The translations under genes were made by a program, and so were the position numbers. This document shows, one piece after another, positions 29,880-42,260 of a stretch of DNA of 64,000 bases. The notes under the pieces are model-generated. The model did no database searches. It worked only from the letters and a program-made list of their open reading frames with translations, and was not told where the DNA came from. Position 1 is the first letter of the stretch, and each line of letters starts with the position of its first letter. This DNA is from Akebia trifoliata (lineage: Eukaryota; Streptophyta; Magnoliopsida; Ranunculales; Lardizabalaceae): assembly GCA_017979445.1 (NCBI GenBank), contig CM030707.1, positions 25,426,586-25,490,585 of the forward strand. Reading direction: 5' to 3'.

Positions 29880-32714
29880 TGTGATGGCTCGCCAAATGCT
29901 AATACAAATCCCAAGGTCGCCTCGAGGCACTAGGTGGCGCCTCAAAATTTCGGCATGATCTCCTCTGTTTATGTTGTTATCGTTCCACGAAACTCAAACC
30001 TGATAAAACAATAACCAAACAAATCATGAATATAACATGAGACAAAAACATGCAAGGTATGGAAGAGAATGAGTGACGAATGGCTTATGGTGAAATCAGA
30101 GTGGCGCAAAATGGTAAAATATACCGAATTACAAAAAATTTCCTTACTCTAACATAGACCTAGCACTCAGTCCCAAAAACATAGACCTCTCCTAGGACAA
30201 ACAGACTCCTAGTAGAAATAGTCATGATGCTCACCTGGTAACGGTCTCTGGTCGTCGATCTAACCGACCAAGTGTTCCTCGGCTAATAGCTCAGCACCCG
30301 TTGCGCCAACTGTAGGCTCTGCAACTAAAAAAAATGGAAGGAAAGAGTGAGTAACAATGGTTACCTAGTAGGTCCACAAACAATTCTCACTAATAACCTA
30401 ACCTAACTTGATCAAATAATCATACTACCTCATTTCAAAATATGCAAGTTTTACGATTGAAGTTACGATTAACTGGTATATATAACCAGGGATGAGCAAC
30501 TAAACAGTTTAAAAATTACACATAGCATTAATCATCCATACTCATTATATATTTTCCATTTATGCAAATATAGTTGACAACACTGAAATAGTAGACATGC
30601 TTTTCAGTTTATAATCTGAAATATAACACAGATACATAATACAAGTGGTGGAGTAATGGAATTTGAGCGTTGGGATTCACAACTGGATCGCTCCCAGTCG
30701 GGACATGAGGTTACAACATAAATCTGGCTTTTAGTTCCTGATTTTGTGGTCGGTCGCTGCACTTACCACACTGGTGACCATTTATCCGGCTCAGGCAGGC
30801 CGTTTGACGTGACCGTAAGCAATGGGTCTCTTTTCGATGTGTCAGAACGTTCGACTACTACTAGATTGTTAGTGATCATTGACCAATCATCTTCGTCTAT
30901 GCCTATCAGGCGTGCATGTGATTCCCAAATGACACTTCACTCGTATACGACCACCTTTACAATACACGTTCACTGGTAAAGATAAGAAAGGAATGGATCT
31001 AGATTCCAGTTGTGACTCCACTCTCATACGCGTCCCATACCACGTATGATCTTGGTGGTCCCTACCGTACATCCCAGGATAGTGCACCCCTCTGGATGAT
31101 GTGACGCACTATCCCTTCAAGCATTCACAAACCCTTTAACAGCTCACAAAATAGCTACGTATATATTATGTTTTTCATTTAAAAGCAAAGAGAAATTAAC
31201 AGAACAAGGTTGAGAATGGATATCCAGTTCCTACCATGCAACTGTGGCCACCCGGCCTAAAAATAAATAACAGTACTCAGCGCACGCGCTAACATAATCG
31301 TAAATAAACATGCAACCCTTTCATTAATAACCTGGATATCCTTTCACCAACCTACACACAACATACAATGTAAAATGCAGATATCACCCCTCGGATGTGA
31401 TTCTGATATTTTACCGTTCATTCCATTTTCCCATTCTCTCGACCTTCTCACTTTTCATCTTTTCAAATCAACCATCCATTTCCAATCTTTCAAAGTCATT
31501 CTTTTGGTCTTTCCATTGAAAACCATCAAAGTTTATTCAAAAATAAGGTCCCGGCGATGTACGGAACCAAAGCTGTTAAAAACAAGGAAAGTTGGTAAAA
31601 ATTTGGCTAAGTGTCGGAAACTCAATTTTTCAAAGTTCTCGAAATTGAAAACGGATTTTTTGAAATGAAAGTCTCGGTCACGAGATTCGACACCATATAA
31701 TTTTTGTAATCTAATTCAAAGTAATGCGAAAATTATTACATTTTGAAAACTTGCCGAAAACATCGAAAACTACGTTTTGTTCTTGAAACCAAAATTTGGA
31801 TTTTGATCATTTGAGATTCGGATCTTGAAATCATTTCCATTATTTCGAAATGGGGGGTAAAACTTTAATTTTATTAAAGAACTTAAAGTAAATGGAAAGT
31901 AAAAATTAAAGAGAACATTTACTTTAATGTTTTTAATGAAATGAAGGGTGGGAAATCAAGTGTAGGTAGTGAGGAGGTCAAGGCAAAAATCAGAACACAG
32001 TTCTGAAGAGAATTATTTCTGTCGGTGGCTGTCGGCGACAGAATCAAGATGCTGTCTGTGGAACTGACAGAATACTCATCGGCAGGTGTCGGTGGGACCG
32101 ACGGCATCTGCCGATAGAACAAAATTTCTCGCAGTTCTTGATTTCGTCGGTGGCATAAGCCTCATTCTGTCAGTGGGATCGACAGAATACCTTTGGTAGG
32201 TGCCGGTGGCACCGACCCTTCCCGCCTACGGCCTGAACCTCACTCAAACCTTTGAGTTTTCGATCCCCTTTTCGATTTCTTCTTCCATTCTTCGAACCAT
32301 TCGACCACCCACGAGTTTGTAGTTAAAACTTGATAAAACATCATCAAAACATCTACTTCTACCATGAATTTGAAATCAAACAACAACTTTCTACTATTTA
32401 AATGCAAATAATAAGTTTTGTTTCAAAACCTAAATGCACATTTCGAAATCTAAAGTTACCAATAGGAATTGAAAGTCCCCTACTTGGTTTGTGGACGCCG
32501 AAAGTGATGAACTCGCACAAAGATCAAGGTTGGTGGTGAAAGAGTTGATGTTGAGCTAAGTTTGATGCAAAGTGAGCAAGGGTTTGCAATCCCTTTGACG
32601 ACGACACTCTCCTTTGCTTCCACAATGAAGGGTGGACCTAACTCTCACTCGATGGAACCCTCGGTGAAAATGTGTTAAGATTCACTCGAACCACACGGCT
32701 GGGTTTTTAACTTA
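29880..32714 (-). mobile_element. Long LTR (copy 2), truncated
   Basis: The left edge TGTGATGGCTCGCC is a mutated form of the family end TGTGGCGCCCCGCC, and the sequence follows copies 1, 3 and 4 through the GGATCGCTCCCAGTCGGGAC block, the CGTATGATCTTGGTGG block and the CTGTCGGTGG cluster. Homology stops near 32714, about 650 bp before the family's TGTAACACC end, where fold-back sequence takes over. No matching 5-bp duplication can therefore be seen. Same orientation as copies 1 and 3. Confidence 0.75.
32016..32222. repeat. Palindromic CTGTCGGTGG / CCGACAG cluster inside the LTR
   Basis: GC-rich motifs of the type TTCTGTCGGTGG and their complements (ACCGACAGAA) recur with irregular spacing in an otherwise AT-rich LTR. 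Equivalent clusters are at 39976-40140 in copy 4 (inverted, as that copy is) and, shortened, at 43276-43350 in copy 3. Copy number and spacing vary between LTR copies. Confidence 0.75.
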
Positions 32715-33697
32715 GTGTCGAGCTCAATGGTAAAAAGTGGTGAACTCGATACTAAGTTTAAAATTGGTGAACTCATCACTTAGTGTTGAGTTCACTATTT
32801 TTTTAACTTAGTGAACTTTCCATTTAGTGTTGAATTCACCACTTTTTATTTAATTACGTTCGAATTCGATGGCAATTAAATAAAAAGTGGTGAACTCGGC
32901 TCTAAGTTAAAAAGTGTTGAACTCACCACTTAGTGTCTTGTTCATCACTTTTTTATTTAATTACCGTCAAACTCGATGGCAATTAAATAAAAAGTGGTGA
33001 ACTCGGCTCTAAGTTAAAAAGTGTTGAACTCACCACTTAGTGTCTTGTTCATCACTTTTTTATTTAATTACCGTCAAACTCGATGGCAATTAAATAAAAA
33101 GTGGTGAACTCGATACTAATTTAGAAAGTGTTGAACTCACCATTTAGTGTCTCGTTCACCACTTTTTATTTTATTTCTATCAAATCCGATAGTAATTAAA
33201 TAAAAAGTGGTGAACCCGATGCAGTAATGCAAATAAGATTTTTCAAAAAAAAAATTTTCCATTTTTCCAATTTCGATTCTTGGTTAATCTCCCCGAAATA
33301 TCAAAAAAATGCATCAATTAAGATTGCGAATCAAAAGTTATGATGTAATCATTAAAAAAATTCGAATATCAACTTTGTTCTTCAATTTTCTCTTTTTATA
33401 AATCACCAAAAAAAAAAAAACATCTACATGTTCAAAATTAAGAGAATGCCATTCTTTATTCACCATTCATAATCAAAGATCATTGAAAAAGATTGCAATC
33501 ATCGTTGGAAAACCTAACTATGTGAAGAAGATGAGAAAATGATAGTTTAGGTATTTCACAAGTCAAAATGGTGTAAATAGTTCTCAAAACAATTTAAAAA
33601 GAAAATGTTTACTAAATATCCTATTCAACTAAGTTGAAAAACTTAGGGACTATTTAGAAAGAAATCTCTCCATGAAGGTTTTTTAAGTAATTTTCCC
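32715..33697. mobile_element. Fold-back element with amplified interior, right half
   Basis: The right arm (33300-33697) matches the inverted right arm of the 24026-25015 element (CTATGTGAAGAAGATGAGAAAATGATAG shared in kind) and ends TTAAGTAATTTTCCC, i.e. GGGAAAATTACTTAA read inward, a Mutator-like style of terminus. The left arm is missing, and instead the interior repeat array directly abuts the truncated LTR. The array and arm belong to one family, so a deletion probably removed the left arm together with the end of the LTR. Confidence 0.6.
32720..33215. repeat. Tandem palindromic repeats, unit about 107 bp
   Basis: Units built from AAAAAGTGGTGAACTCG and its complement around GTTAAAAAGTGTTGAACTC recur. 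Two adjacent units are near-identical with a 107-bp period (TTACCGTCAA at 32961 and 33068), flanked by more diverged ones. Each unit can itself fold into a hairpin (GTGGTGAAC..GTTCACCAC). Confidence 0.8.
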
Positions 33698-33984
33698 AAC
33701 TTTTAATTCATATAAGATAAAACTTTGACTTTGAGGAGAGGTGTCCTAGGTAATAATTGGAGTGTCTTTAATGCGCCCCTTCCCCCTTTTATGTTTCACC
33801 TATTACTTGTCCATTTGTGATATTCCTTAAAATGACATTGTTTACTCATTTTCTACCCCCCACCCCCATTATCTGGTGATACGTGGTTCACTTTGATGGA
33901 TGTGATTTTTATATATCATAATTTTTATTATTTTAAATTAAATGATACAATTAATTTTTCTCTCAATAACAACATATATATATA
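33698..33984. other. Noncoding spacer
   Basis: No feature recognised between the fold-back terminus and the next Mutator-like cluster. Confidence 0.4.
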
Positions 33985-34363
33985 GGTCGGGTTCCTGCAA
34001 CACACATTGCGACACACATATAGACAACGTGTTTGTCTTATATGGGTAAAAATGTTTGGAATGCGCTGATTTTTTGTGAGGATGATCTCTGTGATGAGGG
34101 GATCATCCTGGCAAAAAATCATCCCATTCCAAAACTTGTAACCCCATCAAAATTGATTTGCAAAAATTGGACGGTCTATAATTTTTCAACAAAAATTGGA
34201 CGGTCTAGAAGTTTCATAATGAGCTGATTTTTGGCAAGGGTGATCTCCTCACCACAGAGATCATCCTCACAAAAAATCAGCCTATTCCAAACATTTTTGT
34301 CCATATAAGACAAAACACGTTGTCTATATGTGTGTTGAAATGGTTGTCGTTTAAACCTAACCC
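33985..34363 (+). mobile_element. Mutator-like fold-back MITE, left arm of a giant palindrome
   Basis: About 379 bp with core CTGATTTTTTGTGAGGATGATC and ends related to GGGTTAGGTTTAAACG. It is the inverse complement, with a few indels, of 34369-34748. Together they form a palindrome of about 760 bp with a 5-bp centre. Confidence 0.8.
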
Positions 34364-34368
34364 AATAT

Positions 34369-34748
34369 GGGTTAGGTTTAAACGACAACCATTTCAACAC
34401 ACATATAGACAACGTGTTTGTCTTATATGGACAAAAATGTTTGGAATAGGCTGATTTTTTGTGAGGATGATCTCTGTGGTGAGGAGATCACCCTTGCCAA
34501 AAATCAGCTCATTATGAAACTTCTAGACCGTCCAATTTTTGTTGAAAAATTATAGACCGTCCAATTTTTGCAAATCAATTTTGATGGGGTTACAAGTTTT
34601 GGAATGGGATGATTTTTTGCCAGGATGATCCCCTCATCACAGAGATCATCCTCACAAAAAATCAGTCCATTCCAAAATTTTTTGCCCATATAAGACAAAA
34701 CACGTTGTCTATATGTGTGTAGAAATGGTTGTCCTTTGAACCTGACCC
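34369..34748 (-). mobile_element. Mutator-like fold-back MITE, right arm of a giant palindrome
   Basis: Inverse copy of 33985-34363. The inner ends meet at CCC-AATAT-GGG (34361-34371), so two whole elements face each other rather than one element folding back. The outer right end is CCTGACCC next to a TA tract. Confidence 0.8.
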
Positions 34749-34762
34749 TCTATATATATATA

Positions 34763-35149
34763 GGGACGATTCAGTAGCCCTAAAATTTGTCAAGTTTGGT
34801 ACCAAACATTTTTCAAAATATGGGTTAGAAGCTTTGGAATGAGCTGATTTTTTGTGAGGATGATCTCTATGATGAGGAGATCATTCTCACCAAAAATCAG
34901 CATATTCCAAAACTTCTAACCCCATCAAAAGTGATTTACAAACATTGGATGGTCCGCGATTCTTCAACTTGTAAACTAGGGTTAAAAGTTTCAAAATGAG
35001 CTGATTTTTTGTGAGGATGATCTCTTCACCGTAGAGATCATTCTCACAAAAAATCAGCCTATTCCAAAACTTCTAACCTCATCAAAAGTGATTTACAAAA
35101 AATGTTTGACAAGATGTTTGACAAACTTTAGGACTGTCGAACCGCTCCC
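34763..35149. mobile_element. Mutator-like fold-back MITE
   Basis: Ends GGGACGATTCAGTAGCCC and the complement of CTGTCGAACCGCTCCC; the subterminal CCTAAAATTTGTCAA is mirrored by TTGACAAACTTTAGG. Core palindrome as in the other members, TA tracts on both sides. Confidence 0.7.
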
Positions 35150-35158
35150 TATATATAT

Positions 35159-35368
35159 GGGTCCCGTTCAGCACCAAACATTTTGGCCAACATTTTAACC
35201 AATCATTTTTGCCCTACATGGGTTAAAAGTTTTGGAATGGGCTGATTTTTGGTGCTGATGATCTCCTCACCGTAGAGATCATCCTCACAAAAAATCAGTA
35301 AATTCCAAAACTTCTAACTCATGTTTTGAAAAATGTTTTGCCAAAATGTTTGATGCCTAACATTTCCC
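35159..35368. mobile_element. Short Mutator-like fold-back MITE
   Basis: Only 210 bp: ends GGGTCCCGTTCAGCACC and GATGCCTAACATTTCCC. It has one half of the usual double core, so an internal deletion has occurred. Confidence 0.65.
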
Positions 35369-35374
35369 TATATA

Positions 35375-35729
35375 GGGTAGCGTTCAATGGCTAACTTTTT
35401 GGCAAAACATTTTTCAAAACATGAGTTAGAAGTTTTGGAATGGGCTGATTTTTGGTGAGGATGATCTCTACGGTGAGGAGATCATCCTCACCAAAAATCA
35501 GCCCATTCCAGAACTTCTAACCCCATGTTTACAAGTTGAAAAATCGTGAACCGTCCATTTTTTGTAAACTATTTTTTATGGGGTTAGAAGTTTTGGAATG
35601 GGCTGATTTTTGGTGATGATGATCTCCTTACCGTAGAGATCATCCTCACAAAACATCAGCCCATTCCAAAACTTCTAACTCATGTTTTGAAAAATGTTTT
35701 ATAAAAAAGTTAGCCATTGAACATTTCCC
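35375..35729. mobile_element. Mutator-like fold-back MITE, family D-like
   Basis: Ends GGGTAGCGTTCAATGGCTAAC and, in complement, GGGAAATGTTCAATGGCTAAC. It is close to the right end of the 6449-6815 element. The spacer to the previous element is only TATATA. Confidence 0.7.
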
Positions 35730-35743
35730 TATATATATATATA

Positions 35744-36221
35744 GGGAAATGTTCAGCACCCAACCATTTACCCAATAATTTACCGAACATGTTTTGTCCT
35801 ACATGGGTTAGAAGTTTTGGAATGGGTTGATTTTTGGTGAGGATGATCGCTACGGTTAAAGATCATCCTCACCAAAAATCAGCCCATTCCAAAATTTCTA
35901 ACCCCATGTTTACAAGTAGGAAAATTGTGGACCGTCCATTTTTTGTAAATCATTTGTGATGGGGTTAGAAGTTTTAGAATGTGCTGATTTTTGGTGAGGA
36001 TGATCTTCTAACCGTAAAGATCATCCTCACCAAAAATCAGACCATTCCAAAACTTCTAACCCATGTAGGACAAAACATTTTGGGCAAATTGTTGGGTAAA
36101 TGGTTGGGTGCTAGAAGATCATCTTCATCAAAAATCAGCCCATTCCAAAACTTTTAACTCATGTAGGAAAAAACATGTTGGGCAAATTGTCGGGTAAATG
36201 ATTGGGTGTCGAGCAGGACCC
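35744..36221. mobile_element. Mutator-like fold-back MITE, family A, with repeated right end
   Basis: Starts GGGAAATGTTCAGCACCC and ends GTCGAGCAGGACCC. The right end is present twice: GGTAAATGGTTGGGTGCT near 36092-36112 is followed by a second pass through the core's end and GGTAAATGATTGGGTGTC near 36193, so about 100 bp was duplicated in tandem. Confidence 0.7.
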
Positions 36222-36898
36222 ATATATATATATATATACATAAATTTGTCAAATTTTTTATTCAACTTGGGGAATTTTTTAGCTAACTTGACCAAATTGT
36301 TGAGTTATCTCAAAGAAACTGAGTTGACTTGGTGATTTAAATCTATCATGCTTGTGACCAAATTACTTTTACTGAGTTGATTTGACCAGTTAAGAAATTA
36401 TGCGATGTAACATGAAAGAAAAGATGGAGTTGAGTAGCTAAGTTACTCACCGAAGTACATGATCTATTGAATTATACAGTTACGCATCTTTCCCCATCAA
36501 TGTGTCTTTCACTTGCTCACGTTGTTAGTTAAGGCCATCGAAATGGACTTTGCGACGATGTATTGACTATCAAGGACGACCAGCCAGAGCGGTGCTACTA
36601 AGGTCAAACCATGTTAGGACAGAAATGGAATAACATTTTTTCAAGCTCAAATGTTCAAGAATTTGGTCTAAATTAAGGCTGCGCTTACGTATAGCATGCA
36701 AGAATTAATGAATTTTCCAGTAAATTGATTTTAAAGAAAATTAGTTTTCTATATTATAAAGTAGCTTTTTAAGAAATCCGTTTCTTGTTCTATATGGTTC
36801 AATAATGAATCAAGGCATTTTTATATTCCCTTGGTAATCCCTCCTTGTAACATTCTCGAGTTTAACACATGAAAGATGGACGAAAGGTAAAGAGTCTT
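36222..36898. other. Noncoding, with a repeat shared with about 48.1 kb
   Basis: 36430-36560 (ACTCACCGAAGTACATGATC, TGCTCACGTTGTTAG, CATCGAAATGGACTTT) is a diverged copy of 48130-48215 in the same orientation. The surrounding AACTTGACCAAATTGTTGAG sequence also resembles 47900-48000. Family unknown. Confidence 0.5.
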
Positions 36899-37046
36899 GA
36901 TAAATTAACGTGCTAAAACATACATGGTTAATATGGAAAGTGCACATAACCATAGATATTTTTCTTGGAAAAAAATATCTACGATTTTGTGCACTTTTCA
37001 TGTTAACCTTGTTGTCACCACATAAGTTTTAGCACGTCAATTTATC
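36899..37046. mobile_element. 148-bp stem-loop MITE
   Basis: GATAAATTAACGTGCTAAAAC at the left and its near-perfect complement at the right (37026-37046), with GGTTAA, AAAGTGCACA and ATAGATATTTTT segments also paired around a loop near 36970. The whole unit can fold as one hairpin. The superfamily is not determined because target duplications are unclear. Confidence 0.75.
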
Positions 37047-37628
37047 ATTAGTCAAATAAAGAAAGCTTGGATGGGTTAGAGATAAAGACAAATAAAATAT
37101 GGAGTCAATGATGGAAGAGTAATGCCCACGTGATAGACAAAGAAAACATGCACAAGGAGGAAATAAAATTGCCACTTGTGCCTTAGCTTTTGATGTACAA
37201 ACACTAATTAATTTATCATTGATGGTCAAAATCATCATCATAATATATTATTTGAAAGCTAATTATGAGACGTTTTAATACGGAAGTAGGTCCTTTGGAA
37301 TGCAACAATCTTGTAGTACTCTCTCCACAGATGAGAGAGAGCCATGTTTTTAAAAAAATAATATCGCAGTCATTTATCGTACATCTTTTAGATCTGATTA
37401 AAAAAAAAAAAACCTCAAAAATTTGTTGTAAAGACCCTATTTTTGCCTAGGCCGAATTTGAGAATATTAACAACCGTCCGAGAAGGGGCTTAATCCAATG
37501 TAATTTTCAAAAAGGTTTAAAAACCCAACTTTGATCCAAGGTAATTTTCAAGAGGGTTCAAAAACCCAACTTTCAAACATTCACAAGGCCTAAAGGTCAT
37601 TTTTTAAGATTTTGGATTAAGCCTGACC
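37047..37628. other. Noncoding, with a 41-bp tandem duplicate
   Basis: No gene seen. TAATTTTCAAAAAGG.. (37501) and TAATTTTCAAGAGGG.. (37542) are two diverged 41-bp tandem copies. Confidence 0.5.
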
Positions 37629-38014
37629 TGTGGCGCCCCGCCAAATGCTAACACAAAACCCAATGCTAAGTCTCAAGGTACTAGGTGGCACCTCGAAATT
37701 TGAACATGGCCCCCTTTGTTTATGTTAGCATTCTACAGAACACTAAAACCTAATAATCCAATATATAACAAAACATGTATATAAAGATGCAAATACATGA
37801 ATTAACAGCGGAAGACTAATTATATCTAACATGTAAGTAGATTAGAGTGCGGAAGATTTAACAATATACAGGCTTACCAAAATACTCTCACTCTAACATA
37901 GGCCTAAACTCTCAATCCAAAGACTACATACATCCTGGATGAAACTGACAATACTAAAGGATGTAGCCCTAGTGCTCACCAAGCAATAGACTCTAATCGT
38001 CGATCTTACTGACC

Positions 38015-38284
38015 AGATACTCCTTACTTACTGACTCTGCGCCTACCTCGGTAACTATAAGTGTTGAAACTAAAAAAAATAGGAAAAAAATGGTGAGTAA
38101 CGAGAGTTACCCAGTAAGTCCACAACCAATTCCTACTAGTAACCCTCCCAGATACTCCTTACTTACTGACTCTGCGCCTACCTCGGTAACTATAAGTGTT
38201 GAAACTAAAAAAAATAGGAAAGAAATGGTGAGTAACGAGAGTTATCCAGTAAGTCCACAACCAATTCCTACTAGTAACCCTCCC
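38015..38284. repeat. 135-bp tandem duplication inside LTR copy 3
   Basis: AGATACTCCTTACTTACTG starts at 38015 and again at 38150, and the two 135-bp units are almost identical. The other LTR copies have a single unit, so the duplication arose after insertion of this copy. Confidence 0.85.
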
Positions 38285-38852
38285 TAAACATGATCAAGTA
38301 AAGCATACTGAACATTTTAATACATGCAGGGTTTTTCAGAATAAAATACGATTAACTGGTACATATAGTCAGGGATGAGCAACTAAACAGATTAAAAGTT
38401 ACACAAAGCATCAATCATCCATACTCATTATACATTTTCCATTTTATGCAAATACAATTGACAACATTAAAATAATAGACATGCTTTGCAGTTTATAATT
38501 TAAAATATAACTACAAATATATAGTACAAGTGGTGGAGTAATGGAATTTGAGCGTTGGGATTCACAATTGAATCGCTCCCAGTCGGGACATTATATTCCT
38601 CAATAACATCGTAGTTCCTGATTTTATGGCTGGTTGCTGTTTACCACGCTTACGGGACCATTTATCCGGCTCAGGTCGACCATTTGACGTGACCGTAAAC
38701 AATGGGTCTCTTTTTGATGCGTCAGAACGTTTGACTACTACTAGATTGTTAGTGATCACTGACTAATTATCTTCGTCTATGCCTATCAGGCGTGCATGTG
38801 ATTCCCAAAATAACACTCCACTCGTATATGACCACCTTTACAATACAAGTTC

Positions 38853-41800
38853 TGTAACACCCCGGATTTTCAACTCATGTCTCGAGGAAATTAAATGGTG
38901 AGATTTAGAGGAAAATGTCGAAGGAGAGATTTAGAGTAAAATACTCGAATATTGCTATGATTAATTTTGAGGAAAACCGACTTCGCCATTAGATTCAAAA
39001 GGATCGAAATATATACATTAGCTTGTAAGCAAGTTCGAATTCGAGTTCGGAGGAAAAAGTTAACAAATCCTCGAATTTCGTGTTAAGTGGGATCCAAAAC
39101 AGTGGAATTTCGTTAGAGCGAGAATCGAAAAGATTTGATGATACCATTAGATCCATAGTGAAAAATTATTCGAAATGGTATATTCGTTTGTCGTTTTCCG
39201 AGTCCGAATAGTTAAGTTACGATCGAAACTAGAAATGATGGGGAAATTACAAGTATACCCTCAGCTTTATTATAAAAGAATTCTTATTTCTTTTATTTCA
39301 TTTCATTTCTCTTCTTCTCCAAGGAAACCAAACGGCAGCCACTTCTCAACCCAAGGGTTTAACCCATTCCCTTCAAGTTCTAGCTACGAAACGAAGCCAA
39401 GTTGAATTTTGACGAAGAAGACAAAGTTGTCGGCCACGTCGAGAGCTACAACTTCACCATCTTTACTTACCCATTCTTGTTCATTTTCCCCATCCTCCAT
39501 CAAAAACCAGCCGGGTAGCTCGAGTAAACCTCCACATCTTCCGTCCGAGGGCTTCATCAAGTTAGGAGCTGGTCTATACTATCATTTTAGAGGAGAAGGA
39601 AAACGTCATTGTCGGATACCTTGCAAACCCTCGCTCGTTTCGCATCCAAGTCAAGCCCAACCTCGACTCGTGAGCCATCCAACCTTGAGTTGTAGTGCTA
39701 GTTTGTACCCTTGGCATTCACAACCAAGTAAGGGACTTCCAATTCTTATTGGTAGCTTTAGATTTCTGAAACTTGCATTTAGGGATTTTGTTAAAAATGT
39801 GTTGTTTGTTTTAAATCATAGAGATTTTGTTTGAATGGAAATTCATGCTAGAAATAAAGATTTGAGGTGTTTAATCTATGTTTTAAATGTTGAATTCATG
39901 GGTGGATTGAGGGATTTGAAGAATGGAACAAAGATCCAAAGAAGGGATCGAAAAACCCAAAAATCGCGAGTGAGGTTCAGGCTGTCGGCGGGAAGGGTCG
40001 GTGCCACCAGCACCTGCCGAAGGCATTCTGTCGGTTCCACCGACAGAATGAAGCTTCTGCCACCGAAAATTTTCTTCCGTCGGCAGGAACCATCGGTTCC
40101 ACCGACAGAACAAGGTTCTGCTGCCGACAGCACTGTTCTGAGTCAAAAACAAACTCTGACTCTTGGCTTGACCTCCTCACACCTTATACACTATTTCTCA
40201 CCCTTTATTTCATTAAAAACATTTAAGTAAATGTCCTCTTTAATTTTTACTTTCCATTTACTTTAAGTTCTTTAATGAAATTAGGGTTTTACCCCCCATT
40301 TCGGAACAATGAGAATGGTTTTAAGATCCAATCTCAAAGGATCAAAATCCGAATTTTGGTTTAAAGAACAAAACGTAATTTTCGACGTTTTCGGCAAGTT
40401 TTTCAAAATGAAATAACTTTCTCGTTTCTTTGAATAGATTACAAAAATTATTGGTGTCGAATCTCATGATCGAGACTTCATTTTGAAAAAACCGTTTTTA
40501 ATTTCGAGAACTTTGAAAAATTGAGTTTCCGACACTTAGCCAAATTTTCACCAGCTTGCTTTCTCTATTTTAACAGCTTTGGTCCCGAGCATTGCTGGGA
40601 CCTTGTTTTTGAAAAACTTTGGTGGTTTTCAATGGAAAGACCAAAAGAATGACTTTGGAGATTGAAAATGAATGGTTGATTTGAAAGGATGAAAAATGAG
40701 AATGTTGAGAGAATGGGAAAAGGGAATGAACGGTAAAATGTCAGAATCACACCCGAGGGGTGATGTCTACATTTTACATTGTATGTTGTATGTAGGTTGG
40801 TGAAAGGATATCCAGGTGTAATGAAAGAGTTGCATGTTTATTTCCGATTATGTTAGCGCGTGCGCTGAGTACTGTTATTTATTTTAGGCCGGGTGGCCAC
40901 GGTTGCATGGTAGGAACTGGATATCCGTTCTCAACCCTGTTATGTTAATTTCTCTTTTGTTTTAAATGAAAAATCTATATGTACGTAGCTATTTTGTGAG
41001 CTGTTAAAGGGTTTGTGAATGTCTGAAGGGATAGTGTGTCATATCATCCGGAGGGGTGCACTATCCTGGGATGTACGGTAGGGACCACCAAACTCATACG
41101 TGGTATGGGACGCGTATGAGAGAGTGGAGTCACAACTGGAATCCGGGTCCATTCCTTTCTTATCTTTACCAGTGAACGTGTATTGTAAAGGTGGTCGTAT
41201 ACGAGTGGAGTGTCATTTGGGAATCACATGCACGCCTGATAGGCATAGACGAAGATGATTAGTCAGTGATCACTAACAATCTAGTAGTAGTCAAACGTTC
41301 TAACACATCGAAAAGAGACCCATTGCTTACGGTCACGTCAAACGGCCAGCCTGAGCCGGATAAATGGTTCCGCAAGCGTGGTAGACACGACCAGCCACAA
41401 AATCAGGAATTACGATGTTATTGGGAATATCATGTCCTGACTGGGAGCGACCAGTCGTGAATCCCAACTCTTTAATTCCAATACTCCACCACTCTTGTAT
41501 TATGTATCTGTTGTTATATTTCGAATTACAACTGAGAAGCATGTCTATTATTTTAATGTTGTCAACATTATTTGCATAAAATGGAAATGTATAATGAGTA
41601 TGGATGATTGATGTTATGTGTATTTTTAAACTGTTTAGTTGTTCATCCCTGACTATATGTACCAGTTGATCGTATTTTATCTTGTAAGACCTTGCATGTA
41701 TTAAAATGTTCAGTATGCTTTATTCGATCATGCTTAGGAAGGGTTATTAGTAGGAATTGGCTGTGGACTTGCTGGGTAACTTTCGTTACTCACCATTTCC

Positions 41801-42260
41801 TTCATATTTTTTTAGTTTCAGCACTTGCAGCTGTCGAGGCAGGCGTAGAGGCAGAAATTGAGGAGTATCTGGTCGATCAGATCGACGATCAGATTTTATT
41901 GCCTGGTGAGCACTAGGGCCACATCCCTTAGTGTTGTCAGTTTCATCCAGGAATGTATGTAGTTTTTGGATTTGAGAGTTTAGGCCTCTGTTAGAGTGAG
42001 AGTGTTTTGGTAAGCCTGTATATTGATAAATCTTCCGCACTCTGATCTACTTACATGTTAGATGTAATAGTCTTTTCCGCTGTTATTTTCCTGTATCGCT
42101 GCATCTTTATATACAGGTTTTGTTATAGATTGGTTTATCAGGTTTGAGTTCCGTGAAACGTTAACATAAACAGAGGAGACCATGCCGAAATTTCGAGGTG
42201 CCACCTAGTACCTTGAGGTTTGGCATTGGGATTTGTGTTAGCGTTTGGCGGGGCGCCACA
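38853..42260 (+). mobile_element. Solo long LTR (copy 4), nested in copy 3, exact 5-bp target duplication
   Basis: Starts TGTAACACCCCGG and ends GGCGGGGCGCCACA (3408 bp), with AGTTC on each side (38848-38852 and 42261-42265). It is inserted in opposite orientation into copy 3. Its edges are unmutated compared with copies 2 and 3, so it is probably the youngest of the four. Open frames such as 39409-39834 and 39835-40230 show no protein motif, and I do not call them genes. Confidence 0.9.

Noticed and set aside
38562..38759. Frame MITNNLVVVKRS.. seen in several LTR copies (also 41266-41460)
   Set aside because: Shared only because the LTRs are homologous. In the other copies it is shifted or stopped, and it has no known motif.
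39409..40230. Two long frames (141 and 131 codons) in LTR copy 4
   Set aside because: Low-complexity Ser/Pro composition, overlapping frames on both strands, not kept in LTR copies 1-3. Better read as noncoding LTR.
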